The notes beneath the pieces were generated by a model. It saw only the letters and a list, made by a program, of their open reading frames with translations. It was not told where the DNA came from and made no database searches. Below, piece by piece: positions 54,135 through 62,683 of a DNA stretch of 64,000 bases. How positions within the stretch are numbered: the stretch's first letter is position 1; each line of letters starts with the position of its first letter. This DNA is from RYN-230 sp963844695 (GTDB lineage: Bacteria; Actinomycetota; Actinomycetes; Streptosporangiales; Streptosporangiaceae). Location: positions 221,098 through 285,097 of the forward strand of contig CAWJPL010000007.1 in assembly GCA_963844695.1 (NCBI GenBank), in the 5' to 3' direction. The position numbers were made by a program, and so were the translations under genes.

Positions 54135-55142
54135 GTGTCTAGCGAATTTGGCTCTTCCACCGTGGGCCGGCATCGCCATGTTGTCCAGTTCTACGACCGC
54201 GACGAAGAGCTGGCCGAGACCGCGGGAGACTATCTCGCCGGGGCGATCGCCGAGGGAGGCGCGGCGGTCGTCGTGGCCACCCCCGGCCGCTGCGCCGGAT
54301 TCGAGGCCCGGCTGGCCGCGGGCGGTGTGGATGTCGGGGCGGCCCGGCGCGACGGGACCCTGGTCTGCCTCGACGCCACCCAGGTGGCACCCCGGCTGAC
54401 CCGCGGCGGCCGAGTTGACTTGGCCGCCTTCGCCACCCAGTTCCGGCCCGCCATCCTGGTTGCGGGCGAGGCCTCCGGACCGGTCCGGATCTACGGGGAG
54501 GTCGTCGCCCTGCTCTGGGCGGCCGACCAGGTCAACGCCGCCCTCGAGCTGGAAGGGCTCTGGAACGAGCTGGGCCAGCAGATCCCGTTCTCGCTGTTTT
54601 GCGGCTACCCGCGGGCTCTGGTGGAAAGCAGCCAGCATCAGGGCGCGGTCGCTGAAATCTGCCGCCTGCACAGTGCCGTGCTCGGCCGCCCCGCAGCCGG
54701 TCCGTCAGCGACCGGTGGCTCAGCGGCCGGTGGCTCAGCGGCCGGTCACCCCGTCCACCGGGTCCACTGGGCTGACGTCACGCGCACGTTCGCGGGACGC
54801 CTTGAGGACACCCGGGCGGCCCGGTGCTTCGCGCTCGGGATGCTCGAGCCGTGGCGTGACGAGCAACTGGCCGCGGACGCCGCACTGGTGGTCACCGAAC
54901 TCGCCACCAACGCGGTCCTGCACGCCGGGTCGGCGTTCAGCGTCAGCCTCGCCCTGTCCGCCGGCGCGATCCGGATCAGCGTGGGTGACACCGTCCCGCT
55001 CGGGCCGCCCGGCGTGGACAAGCGACTGGCCGCCGCATCAGGCCACGGCCTGGGCGTGGTCGCGGCCATGGCGACCCGCTGGGGCGTCCAGACCGTGCCC
55101 AGCGGCAAGGCCGTCTGGGCCGAGCTCCCCCTGCCCGAATGA
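54135..55142 (+). CDS. Second MEDS-HATPase regulator
   Basis: 335 aa from a GTG at 54135 (AAAGG 6 nt upstream). MEDS domain: HRHVVQFYDRDEELAETAGD, YLAGAIAEGGAAVVVATPGR, PVRIYGEVVALLWAADQVNA, LFCGYPRALVE. A short SAAGG repeat linker, then the ATPase: ALVVTELATNAVLHAGSAFS, ISVGDTVPLG, GHGLGVVAAMATRWGVQ. Divergent from the MEDS-STAS gene by about 97 bp, so the three genes form one signalling module. Confidence 0.85.
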   Translation: MSSEFGSSTVGRHRHVVQFYDRDEELAETAGDYLAGAIAEGGAAVVVATPGRCAGFEARLAAGGVDVGAARRDGTLVCLDATQVAPRLTRGGRVDLAAFATQFRPAILVAGEASGPVRIYGEVVALLWAADQVNAALELEGLWNELGQQIPFSLFCGYPRALVESSQHQGAVAEICRLHSAVLGRPAAGPSATGGSAAGGSAAGHPVHRVHWADVTRTFAGRLEDTRAARCFALGMLEPWRDEQLAADAALVVTELATNAVLHAGSAFSVSLALSAGAIRISVGDTVPLGPPGVDKRLAAASGHGLGVVAAMATRWGVQTVPSGKAVWAELPLPE

Positions 55143-55225
55143 CGGTGCCCGGCTGACAGGGAGTGCTAACTGTGCCCGGCTGGCCGGGACTGCTGGCCGG
55201 GGCCGCTGGCCGCGACCGACCGAGG

Positions 55226-56167
55226 TCAGGAGGTTGTGGCCAGCGCGCGCAGCAGCGCCCTGGTCTCGCGCCGGCTGCGGCCCGGGTCGTCGCCCACCGG
55301 GAAGATGATGGGCCACAGCTCGGTCACGCCGGCGTCGGCCAGCCGCCCGAGCTGCTTCTCGATCGCGGCCTCGTCCCCGGTCACGGCCAGGGCGCCCGGC
55401 GAATCCACGCCCTCGCGGTCCAGCAGCCGGCGGTAGTTGTCGAACCCGGCGTAGCGGGCGAACACCCCGTCCGCGGCCTGCCGGGACGCGGCGCTGTCGG
55501 CCGACAGCGCTACCGGCAGCGCGGCCACCACCCGGGGCGCGGCCTGGCTCTCCCGCTGCCCGGCGGCTGAGCGGTGCAGCCGCGGCACGATCTGCTCTCC
55601 CAGCGTGCGCGGCCCGGCCAGCCAGGTCACCACCCCGTCGGCGAGTTCCCCGGCAGCCTGCACCATCAGCGGGGAGAGCGCGCCCACCAGCACCGAGACC
55701 GGGCTGGTGCCCGGCACGGCGAAGCCGCCGTCCACCTCGTAGAAGTTGCCGCGGTAGCAGACGCTTCCCTCGCGCAGCAGGGGGACGAGCACCGAGAGGT
55801 AGTCGCGCATATGCGCGGCCGGCTGCTGGTAGGCCAGCCCGTGCAGGTCCTCGATGACCGGACGGTGCGACACGCCCACACCGAGCGTCAGCCGTCCTCC
55901 GCAGAACGCCTGGGCCGTCGCGGCCTGCTGGGCCAGCGCCAGCGGGTGCCGCGGGTAGGTCGGCACGATCCCCACGCCGAGGTCGATCCGGCTGGTCCGG
56001 GTCCCCGCCACGGCCAGCACGCTGAGCGCGTCGACGCCCCGGGAGAAGTGGACGGTCCAGGCGGACCCGAAGCCCTCGGCTTCGGCCGCCAGCACGTCAT
56101 CGACGACGTCCTGGGGCTGCATCGGCACGCCCAGTACTTCGCTGCCGGCCCCCATCGCAATCCGCAT
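55226..56167 (-). CDS. LLM-class F420-dependent oxidoreductase
   Basis: 313 aa with a luciferase-like TIM barrel: AEAEGFGSAWTVHFSRGVDA, LGVGIVPTYPRHPLALAQQA, FCGGRLTLGVGVSHRPVIED, SVLVGALSPLMVQAAGELAD, GVVTWLAGPRTLGEQIVPRL. This pattern is typical of actinobacterial F420 enzymes (TIGR03564-like group). Substrate unknown. ATG at 56167. A strong hairpin lies 54 bp upstream. Confidence 0.85.
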   Translation of the reverse strand: MRIAMGAGSEVLGVPMQPQDVVDDVLAAEAEGFGSAWTVHFSRGVDALSVLAVAGTRTSRIDLGVGIVPTYPRHPLALAQQAATAQAFCGGRLTLGVGVSHRPVIEDLHGLAYQQPAAHMRDYLSVLVPLLREGSVCYRGNFYEVDGGFAVPGTSPVSVLVGALSPLMVQAAGELADGVVTWLAGPRTLGEQIVPRLHRSAAGQRESQAAPRVVAALPVALSADSAASRQAADGVFARYAGFDNYRRLLDREGVDSPGALAVTGDEAAIEKQLGRLADAGVTELWPIIFPVGDDPGRSRRETRALLRALATTS

Positions 56168-56220
56168 TCCCGCAGCATCCCGCCCCGGCTCCCAGCCCAG
56201 CCAGGTCCCCCCAGGCCAAG

Positions 56221-56265
56221 CGGCCGCCCCTGGCTCGTCCGCGGATGGCGAGCCAGGGGCGGCCG
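56221..56265 (-). terminator. Perfect 17-bp hairpin after the MFS gene
   Basis: CGGCCGCCCCTGGCTCG and its exact reverse complement flank an 11-nt loop. It lies between the stop of the MFS gene (56301) and the start of the LLM oxidoreductase (56167), both minus strand. Confidence 0.8.
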
Positions 56266-56300
56266 GTTCCCGCCGGGATCATCCCTGCGGGCCGGCGCTG

Positions 56301-57971
56301 CTACCGGACGCCGCTCGACGCCGGGCAGGTGGCGGCCGCTGAGCTGGTCTCCCTGATGGGACCGCCGGCCCGGCCAGCCTGGGCGGCCCCCCCAGCCTGG
56401 GCGGCCCTCCCAGCCTGGGCGGCACTGGCCGCCGCGGATCCAGCCGGGCCCGCGGCGGCCGGGGCGGCGTCCTGGGCCACCTCCGCCGCCGCGGGGGTGG
56501 CGTCCGCGAGAGCCGCACTCCGCCGCTGGGCCAGCTGCTCCCGAGAGGGCAGCAGGGCGAAGACGAGCACCGTGCCCAGCGCGAACAAGGCGGCCGAGAC
56601 GGTGAAGGCGACCGTGTAGCCGTGAACCGCGGCGGTCTCCAGGGCCATCGGGCCGGCCCGATGGCCGCCCAGGTAGCTAGCCGTGGCGCTCAGGGCCACC
56701 GTGCTCAGCGCCGAGGCACCGATTGAGCCGCCTACTTGCTGCATGGTGTTGACCAGCGCCGAGGCCACACCGGAATCCTGGGGCCGCACGCCGGTGGTGG
56801 CAGTGTTGATGGCCGGTGCGAGGATCATCCCGAAGGCCAGGCCGAGCAGAATCAGCGCGGGCAGCACCCCGCCGGCGTAGCTGGACGTCACGCTGAGCTG
56901 AGTGAGGTACGCCATCGCGGCCGTCCCGGTCAGCAGGCCGCTGGAGATCAGGATGCGCGGGCCGATGCGCGGGAGCAGGACGTTGCTGGAGACGTTGGCG
57001 CTCACCAGCAGGCCGCCGACCATTGGCAGGAAGGCCAGGCCCGCGGTGACCGGGCTATAGGCCTTGATCGTCTGCAGGTAGTAGGTCAGGAACAGAAAGG
57101 CGCCGAACAGGGCGATCGCCGCCACGCCGACCGCCAGGTAGGCCCCGCCGCGAGTCCGGTCGAGGATGACCCGCAGCGGCAGCAGCGGGGCCCGGACCCG
57201 GCTTTCAGCGAAGCCGAACGCGCCGATGGACAGGACGCCCAGCACCAGTGAGCCGACTGTCAGCGCGGCGGACCACCCGGCCGTCTCGGCATGAGCGAAG
57301 CCGAACACGATCAGGAACACGCCGAGCCCGCCCAGCACTGCCCCGGCCACGTCAACGCGGGGCCGGCTGGCCGGCTTGCTGCCGCGGATGAAGATCAGCG
57401 CCCCGGCCACCGCGATGGCCGCGAAGATCAGGTTGACGTACAGGGTCCACCGCCAGGACAGGTCCTGGGTCAGGAACCCGCCCAGGATCAGGCCGACCGC
57501 GCCGCCCGCGCCCGCGACCGACCCGAATATCCCGAACGCCCGCCCGCGCTCGCGTGGATCCCGGAAGGTGGTGATCAGGGTGCCGAGGGCAGCCGGAGCG
57601 AGGATGGCCCCGAACGCTCCCTGCAGGCTGCGGGCCGTCACCAGCAAGGCGAACGACGTCGCCGCCCCGCCCAGGGCGGATGATCCGGCGAAACCCAGCA
57701 GGCCGACGATGAACACCCGCTTGCGGCTGAATATGTCGCCGATCCGGCCACCGAGAAGCAGCAGCCCGCCGAACGCCAGCGCGTAGGAGGTCACGATCCA
57801 TTGGCGGTCGGCGTTCGGGAAACCGAGCGCCAGCTGCGCGGAGGGCAGCGCGATGTTCACGACGGTGGCGTCCAGGACCACCATCAGCTGTGCGATCGCG
57901 ACAATGACCAGGACCAGCCAGCGATGATCCGCGGATGCTGGTGGCCGGGCGCCGCTCACAGGTTGGGCCAT
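56301..57971 (-). CDS. MFS drug transporter, DHA2 type, with Ala-rich tail
   Basis: 556 aa. WLVLVIVAIAQLMVVLDATV VNIALPS-type first helix, LLLGGRIGDIFSRKRVFIVG (motif A), and WTLYVNLIFAAIAVAGALIF place it in the EmrB/QacA group, 14 helices. The last ~50 residues are Ala/Gly-rich with six-residue AAQAGR repeats. Divergent from an HxlR regulator with an operator-like region between, so probably regulated by it. Confidence 0.88.
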   Translation of the reverse strand: MAQPVSGARPPASADHRWLVLVIVAIAQLMVVLDATVVNIALPSAQLALGFPNADRQWIVTSYALAFGGLLLLGGRIGDIFSRKRVFIVGLLGFAGSSALGGAATSFALLVTARSLQGAFGAILAPAALGTLITTFRDPRERGRAFGIFGSVAGAGGAVGLILGGFLTQDLSWRWTLYVNLIFAAIAVAGALIFIRGSKPASRPRVDVAGAVLGGLGVFLIVFGFAHAETAGWSAALTVGSLVLGVLSIGAFGFAESRVRAPLLPLRVILDRTRGGAYLAVGVAAIALFGAFLFLTYYLQTIKAYSPVTAGLAFLPMVGGLLVSANVSSNVLLPRIGPRILISSGLLTGTAAMAYLTQLSVTSSYAGGVLPALILLGLAFGMILAPAINTATTGVRPQDSGVASALVNTMQQVGGSIGASALSTVALSATASYLGGHRAGPMALETAAVHGYTVAFTVSAALFALGTVLVFALLPSREQLAQRRSAALADATPAAAEVAQDAAPAAAGPAGSAAASAAQAGRAAQAGGAAQAGRAGGPIRETSSAAATCPASSGVR

Positions 57972-58055
57972 GACGGTCCATCTCCTTTGTTCCGGTCGTT
58001 CCCTGGGTGCCGCACCGGCTCCCGGCAGGCAAGTTCAATGATAGAACCTACTGAG

Positions 58056-58103
58056 TCTAATTACGCAACCCTACTGGCCAAAGTTTGCATCTAATTATGC
58101 AAC
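58056..58103. promoter_or_regulatory. Repeated operator-like sites between the MFS and HxlR genes
   Basis: TCTAATTACGCAAC at 58056 and TCTAATTATGCAAC at 58090 are direct repeats 34 bp apart, one base different. The second is part of the inverted repeat TTGCAT-CTAATT-ATGCAA (58085-58102). A -10-like TAGTCT at 58108 ends 6 nt before the regulator ATG, suggesting a leaderless transcript. Likely binding sites of the HxlR protein. Confidence 0.6.
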
Positions 58104-58119
58104 TGACTAGTCTGCACTC

Positions 58120-58584
58120 ATGGAACGGAAGTCGTTCGCCGACATGGGCTGCTCGGTCGCGCAGTGCCTGGAGACCGTGGGTGACTCGTGGACGATGCTC
58201 ATCGTGCGAGATGCCTTCAACGGCGTGACCAGGTTTGATGACTTCCGGGAGAACCTCGGCATGCCGCGCAACACGCTCCGGGACCGGCTGGCCAAGCTGG
58301 TCGATTCCGGCGTGCTGGCCAAGGTCCCGTACTCCGATCACCCGCCCCGGTACGACTACCTGCTGACTGACGTGGGCCGCGACCTGTGGCCGGTACTGAC
58401 GGCCATGCGCCAGTGGGGTGACCGGCACGGCCGCCCAGACGGGCCCATCCGGATGGCCCACGCGGCCTGCGGCGCACCCGCCTCGACCGTGGTCATCTGC
58501 GAATCGTGCGGGGGCCAGCTCGATCACGCCGACGTGACCATGCTCCCCAAGGCCAGCCTGGCCTCGCCGCCTGCCTCAGCCTGA
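58120..58584 (+). CDS. HxlR-family transcriptional regulator
   Basis: 154 aa. The winged helix matches HxlR: CSVAQCLETVGDSWTMLIVR, DAFNGVTRFDDFRENLGMPR, NTLRDRLAKLVDSGVLAKVP, YDYLLTDVGRDLWPVLTAMR. A C-terminal CxxC pair (VVICESCGGQLDHA) with earlier Cys residues could bind zinc or sense redox state. Divergent from the MFS transporter it probably controls. Confidence 0.88.
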   Translation: MERKSFADMGCSVAQCLETVGDSWTMLIVRDAFNGVTRFDDFRENLGMPRNTLRDRLAKLVDSGVLAKVPYSDHPPRYDYLLTDVGRDLWPVLTAMRQWGDRHGRPDGPIRMAHAACGAPASTVVICESCGGQLDHADVTMLPKASLASPPASA

Positions 58585-59790
58585 AGCGGCGGCGCGGGTG
58601 AGGGAGGCGGCGGGAAGCCAGCCGTCGTGCCGGTAGCGGATCTTCCCCGCCGCGGACGTGATCGCGACCCAGGGCAGATCCTGGACGGCGTACCCGTCGG
58701 CCAGCCGGCCGGTAGCGTCGGCCACGACGGGATAGCCGAGCTTCGCCCCGCCGGCCTGGCCGAGCAGCCGGGTCAGCGTGGCCGGGCTGGTCTCGGTCCG
58801 GCTTTCGTCCACGGCCACGACGGTCGGCCAGCCATGGCGCAGGGCCTGCCGCTGGTAGCCCGCCAGCATCCGCAGTTCCGCGGTCAGGTCGGAGACCTCG
58901 CTGTCCCAGCTGGCCAGGAACACGATGACGTGCGGGTGCGCGGGTCCCAGCTGGACCCGGCTGGCCTGACGGTCCCCGCCGATGACGGGCAGGCTGGCCG
59001 ATGCGGCCGGGCTGATGCCGCGATCCAGGGCCATCGGGACCGACCCTTGCACGGCCGGATGGCCGGGCAGGAGCCGGGCCAGGCCGCCCGCGATCAGCTG
59101 GGCTTGCTGGGTAATGCTCGCGTAGGCCATCTGGGTGAGGTACAGCGTGCGTTCCCGGCCTTGCGGGTCGATCAGGTAGACGGCTGGCTCGTGATCGATG
59201 TTCCCGTGCGAGGCCGCCACGTACACGTGATAGGCCCGCCATACCGCGGCCAGCTGGCGGCGGCTGCCGGTCAGGAAGTCCCAGGAACGCATCATCTGAT
59301 GCGCCACTGAGTAGGCCCGGACGTCAGCGACCCGGGTGGCGTCCGGGTTGGCGTCAATGCCCAGCAGCCGAACGTGCCGCCCGGCGGCCGGGCCGAGCAT
59401 GGAGACGGCCTCGGTCAGGCTCACTGTGGTCAGCGGGCATACGGTCGTGCACCGCGCGTCCACGAACGCGATGACCACGGCCTGGCCGCGGAACTGCCGC
59501 AGCGAGATCCGGGATCCGTACTGGTCAGTCAGCGTGAAGTCCGGCGCGGCGGAACCAGGCAGGCTGGTGCCCGGGTCTACGTCCGGGTTCCGGTCCGCCG
59601 CGGTCCCCCGGGCCTCGTTGGCCACGGGGGCGGCCGTCCGGCCGCCCGACACGGAGACGATCACCCCGACCACCGCCGCCGCGGCGATCAGCGACAGCAC
59701 CACGGCCACGATGAGAGCGGCGGGGCTGCGCGACGGCCGCGCCCCCGGCGGCCCGGTGGCGTGGTCCTCGTCTGCTGGCACAGCCCTCAC
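58576..59790 (-). CDS. SCO1/SenC-like protein with a second thioredoxin-like domain
   Basis: 404 aa, GTG at 59790 (GTG at 59781 also possible). One N-terminal helix (ALIVAVVLSLIAAAAVVGVI). SCO domain: PDFTLTDQYGSRISLRQFRG, the copper-site CTTVCP and later His in NIDHEPAVYLIDP. These proteins deliver copper to cytochrome oxidase or act as redox carriers. The last ~160 residues look like another thioredoxin fold (HVIVFLASWDSEVSDLTAEL) without the CxxC, ending QDLPWVAITSAAGKIRYRHD. Overlaps the HxlR 3' end by 9 bp. Confidence 0.8.
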   Translation of the reverse strand: MRAVPADEDHATGPPGARPSRSPAALIVAVVLSLIAAAAVVGVIVSVSGGRTAAPVANEARGTAADRNPDVDPGTSLPGSAAPDFTLTDQYGSRISLRQFRGQAVVIAFVDARCTTVCPLTTVSLTEAVSMLGPAAGRHVRLLGIDANPDATRVADVRAYSVAHQMMRSWDFLTGSRRQLAAVWRAYHVYVAASHGNIDHEPAVYLIDPQGRERTLYLTQMAYASITQQAQLIAGGLARLLPGHPAVQGSVPMALDRGISPAASASLPVIGGDRQASRVQLGPAHPHVIVFLASWDSEVSDLTAELRMLAGYQRQALRHGWPTVVAVDESRTETSPATLTRLLGQAGGAKLGYPVVADATGRLADGYAVQDLPWVAITSAAGKIRYRHDGWLPAASLTRAAASG

Positions 59791-59913
59791 GCTACTACGG
59801 CCTGTCGTAAAGACGGCTGACGGGTTACCTCAAGATCCGCCTCGTCATGACGACGTGCTGGATCTGGTAGCCGCGGCAGTCCCGAGGGCTCGTGGCCGGG
59901 TCCGGCTTCCGTC

Positions 59914-60438
59914 ATGATCACTGGTGTGGATGTTGACGAACTGCAACACGCCCTGGGTGGCATCGTCCTTGAAGCGGCCTACATGGAACGGGTGCTGCGC
60001 GCGGTATTCAGCGCCCTGGTCGGCAGCAAGTATGCGGCCGTGGTGGACGGCCGCCTTACGGCATCTGCCCTGATCGAAGACTGCGAACGACTGACGGGCT
60101 ACCACACCGAGATTCCCGCGCACGCGAAAGATGCGGTGCTCACCGCGTTGCGCGCTGGCCATGAGGCGAACCGGAAACGCAACCGGGTGATCCACGACAC
60201 CTGGGCCACCCGCCCGGGCAACGTGATGGTCACGCTGCACAGCGAGCACGGATCGCACGAGGTGACGGTCACGGCGCGCACCCTGGCCGAGGTGCGTCAG
60301 GTAGCTGGTCAATTGGCTGATGCGGCGGAAGCGATGAAAGCCGCCATGACCGGGGCCCTCGGCTCCGGTTGGGACCTGGTGGAAGATCAGCTTCGCCGGG
60401 AACTCGGCCACGACATCAGCACCAGCCGGGGTAGCTGA
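59914..60438 (+). CDS. HEPN-like hypothetical protein
   Basis: 174 aa, all-helical by composition. It contains EANRKRNRVIHDTWATRPGN, a match to the R-x4-6-H motif of HEPN ribonuclease-like proteins, after a helical part (LHGGIVLEAAYMERVLRAVF-like LGGIVLEAAYMERVLRAVFS). HEPN proteins include toxins, abortive infection factors and RNA-processing enzymes. No MNT antitoxin partner is adjacent. Start ATG at 59914 or GTG at 59926. Moderate confidence in the fold, low in any function. Confidence 0.55.
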   Translation: MITGVDVDELQHALGGIVLEAAYMERVLRAVFSALVGSKYAAVVDGRLTASALIEDCERLTGYHTEIPAHAKDAVLTALRAGHEANRKRNRVIHDTWATRPGNVMVTLHSEHGSHEVTVTARTLAEVRQVAGQLADAAEAMKAAMTGALGSGWDLVEDQLRRELGHDISTSRGS

Positions 60439-60457
60439 CGGCTGGAATCTCCCGTCG

Positions 60458-61996
60458 CTAGGCCCGTTCCTGGCTCGCCTCGGCTGGTGCCGTTGCCACC
60501 TGGTCGCCTGCCTGGGACTGCGCGCGCTTCTGGTCCAGCGGCCCGCGGCGGAGCAGGAGGCCGCCGGTGATCGCGCCGGTGGCGAAGATGCCGGCGGTCC
60601 ACCAGAACGCGACGTCGTAGCCGTGGGCCAGCGCCAGCCCGGTCAGGGCCGGGCGGCCGATCAGCCGGGCCGCGGCGAGGTGGGCGGCGATGTAAGAGGT
60701 GACCGCGGCGGCGAAGATGGTGTTCAGCAGCGAGGTGCCGACCGAGGCGCCGAGCATCTGGCCGACGTTGACGGTCGCGGAGGCAACGCCCGCGTCCTGC
60801 GGGGCCACGCCGAAGGTGCCGGCGTTGATCGCCGGCGCGATCACCATGCCCAGGCCGATTCCGGCCAGAATGAGCGGGCCGAGCACGCCGGCGGTGTACC
60901 CGGTGTGCGGGCCCAGCTGGGCCAGCCAGGCCGTCCCGCCCGATGCGGCCAGCATCCCGGACGCGACCAGCGGCTTGGGGCCGAACCTGGGCATCAACGC
61001 GATGGTAGACAGATTGGCCATGACAATGAGGCCGCCGCTCATCGGCAGGAACGCGATGCCGGTGACCAGCGGCGAGTACCCGAGTGTCTGCTGCAGGTAG
61101 TAGGTCAGGAACAAGAAGATCCCGAACAGCCCGGCCGTACCGAGGAGCATCGAGGCGTAGGCGCCGCCCCGGTTACGGTCGAGCACCACCCGGGGCGGCA
61201 GCAGCGGGTGGGCCGCCCGGCCCTGCCAGGCCGCGAACGCCACGCCGAGCGCCACGCCCGCCGCGAGGAACCCGTAGGTGGACGGTGCGTGCCAGCCGTG
61301 CGCGGCCGCGTTGGAGAAGCCGTACACCAGGCAGAACAGGGCGCTGGAAACCAGCACCGTTCCCGGGACATCGAGCCTGGGCTTCACCCGGGACGACTGC
61401 CCCTTCAGCAGCAGCGTCCCGCCGATGAACGCCACCCCAGCGAAGAGCAGGTTCACGTACAGCGTCCACCGCCAGGACAGGTACTCCGTCAGTGCGCCGC
61501 CGAGCAGCAGGCCCACCGCGCCGCCGGCCCCGGCGATCGCCCCGTAAATGCCGAACGCCTTGCCGCGGTCCTTGGGCCCGGTGAAGGTGGTGGTCAGCAG
61601 CGACAGCGCTGAGGGCACCAGCAGCGCCGCGAACGCGCCCTGGCAGGCCCGGGCCGTGACGAGCATGGCGAAGTTGACCGAGGCGCCGCCGATGGCCGAG
61701 ACGCCGGCGAACCCGGCCAGGCCGGTCAGGAACGTGACCTTGCGGCCCAGCAGGTCGGCGAGCCGGCCCGCGGGCAGCAGCAGGCTGCCGAACGCCAGGG
61801 TGTAGGCGGTGACCACCCACTGCCGGTCCACGGTGGTGAAGTGCAGCGCCCGCTGCGCGGACGGCAGCGCGATGTTCATCACCGTGAGATCGAGGACCAC
61901 CATCAGCTGCGCCAGGCCGATCACGCCCAGGACGAGCCACTCCCGCCGGTCCCAGGCGCTGTCGGTGGACGTGGCATCCGACACGAGACCCACCAC
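60458..61996 (-). CDS. MFS drug transporter, DHA2 type
   Basis: 512 aa from a GTG at 61996 with AAGGGAG upstream. WLVLGVIGLAQLMVVLDLTV, LLLPAGRLADLLGRKVTFLT and WTLYVNLLFAGVAFIGGTLL place it in the same EmrB/QacA group as the 56.3 kb transporter; the two align along their length. Fifty-seven nt downstream of the LUD gene on the same strand, so likely cotranscribed and under the paired operators at 62.79-62.94 kb. Confidence 0.88.
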   Translation of the reverse strand: MVGLVSDATSTDSAWDRREWLVLGVIGLAQLMVVLDLTVMNIALPSAQRALHFTTVDRQWVVTAYTLAFGSLLLPAGRLADLLGRKVTFLTGLAGFAGVSAIGGASVNFAMLVTARACQGAFAALLVPSALSLLTTTFTGPKDRGKAFGIYGAIAGAGGAVGLLLGGALTEYLSWRWTLYVNLLFAGVAFIGGTLLLKGQSSRVKPRLDVPGTVLVSSALFCLVYGFSNAAAHGWHAPSTYGFLAAGVALGVAFAAWQGRAAHPLLPPRVVLDRNRGGAYASMLLGTAGLFGIFLFLTYYLQQTLGYSPLVTGIAFLPMSGGLIVMANLSTIALMPRFGPKPLVASGMLAASGGTAWLAQLGPHTGYTAGVLGPLILAGIGLGMVIAPAINAGTFGVAPQDAGVASATVNVGQMLGASVGTSLLNTIFAAAVTSYIAAHLAAARLIGRPALTGLALAHGYDVAFWWTAGIFATGAITGGLLLRRGPLDQKRAQSQAGDQVATAPAEASQERA

Positions 61997-62053
61997 TCCC
62001 TTCTTTCGTTGTCACTGCCTGGTGGCTGCGGCAGATCTCGCTGGCCCGGCAGT

Positions 62054-62683
62054 TCAGAAGCCGACTTGCTGGCGGATGAGGACGACGTGGATGCGGCCGG
62101 GCAGCTCCTGGTGGATCTCCAGGATCTTCCCCACCTGGCTGTGCTGCCCGTAAGCGGCCTGCGCCCGGACGTCCTCCAACGGCAGGCTGTGCTGATAGAT
62201 CCGCTCATGCGCCGCCGCCAGCGTGGGCACGAGCTTCTGCGCACCGATCACGAAGATCACGTTGGCCGCGCCCCAGGCGTAGGAGGCCAGCTGGCTGCCC
62301 GACGCCGAAGCGATCACCAGGGTTCCGTCCGGGGTGACCGCGTGCACGCTGCCCAGCGCGTAGTCGGGCTGGCCACCGATCGCCTTCATCTGCTGTCCCT
62401 GGGTCGCGAAGTCGAGCGCGAACATCTTGTTCCGCGCCGACTCCCACCGGCCCTCGCCATCGTTGATCGCGTCCGCGATCCCGGTCTCGGCCAGCGTCAC
62501 CGAGGTGTTGGTCATCACCGACGAGCCGTCGGGGATGCGGGCCAGCACCGCCTGGCGCGCGGCGTCGAGATCACCGACGACCTCGACACTGAACCCGTGC
62601 TCCTCCAGCGCCACGACAGTGGCCTGCAGCGCGTGCTCATCCGGCAGCGTGGTGAAGCGGTCAGGCGTGGCAGTCGTGGTCAC
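62054..62683 (-). CDS. LUD-domain protein
   Basis: 209 aa. LARIPDGSSVMTNTSVTLAE, ALGSVHAVTPDGTLVIASAS, GSQLASYAWGAANVIFVIGA and QKLVPTLAAAHERIYQHSLP match the LUD (LutC-like) domain, found in lactate utilisation proteins and in stand-alone forms of unknown role. No iron-sulfur partners (LutA/LutB) are near. First gene of a likely operon with the MFS transporter. Confidence 0.8.
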   Translation of the reverse strand: MTTTATPDRFTTLPDEHALQATVVALEEHGFSVEVVGDLDAARQAVLARIPDGSSVMTNTSVTLAETGIADAINDGEGRWESARNKMFALDFATQGQQMKAIGGQPDYALGSVHAVTPDGTLVIASASGSQLASYAWGAANVIFVIGAQKLVPTLAAAHERIYQHSLPLEDVRAQAAYGQHSQVGKILEIHQELPGRIHVVLIRQQVGF

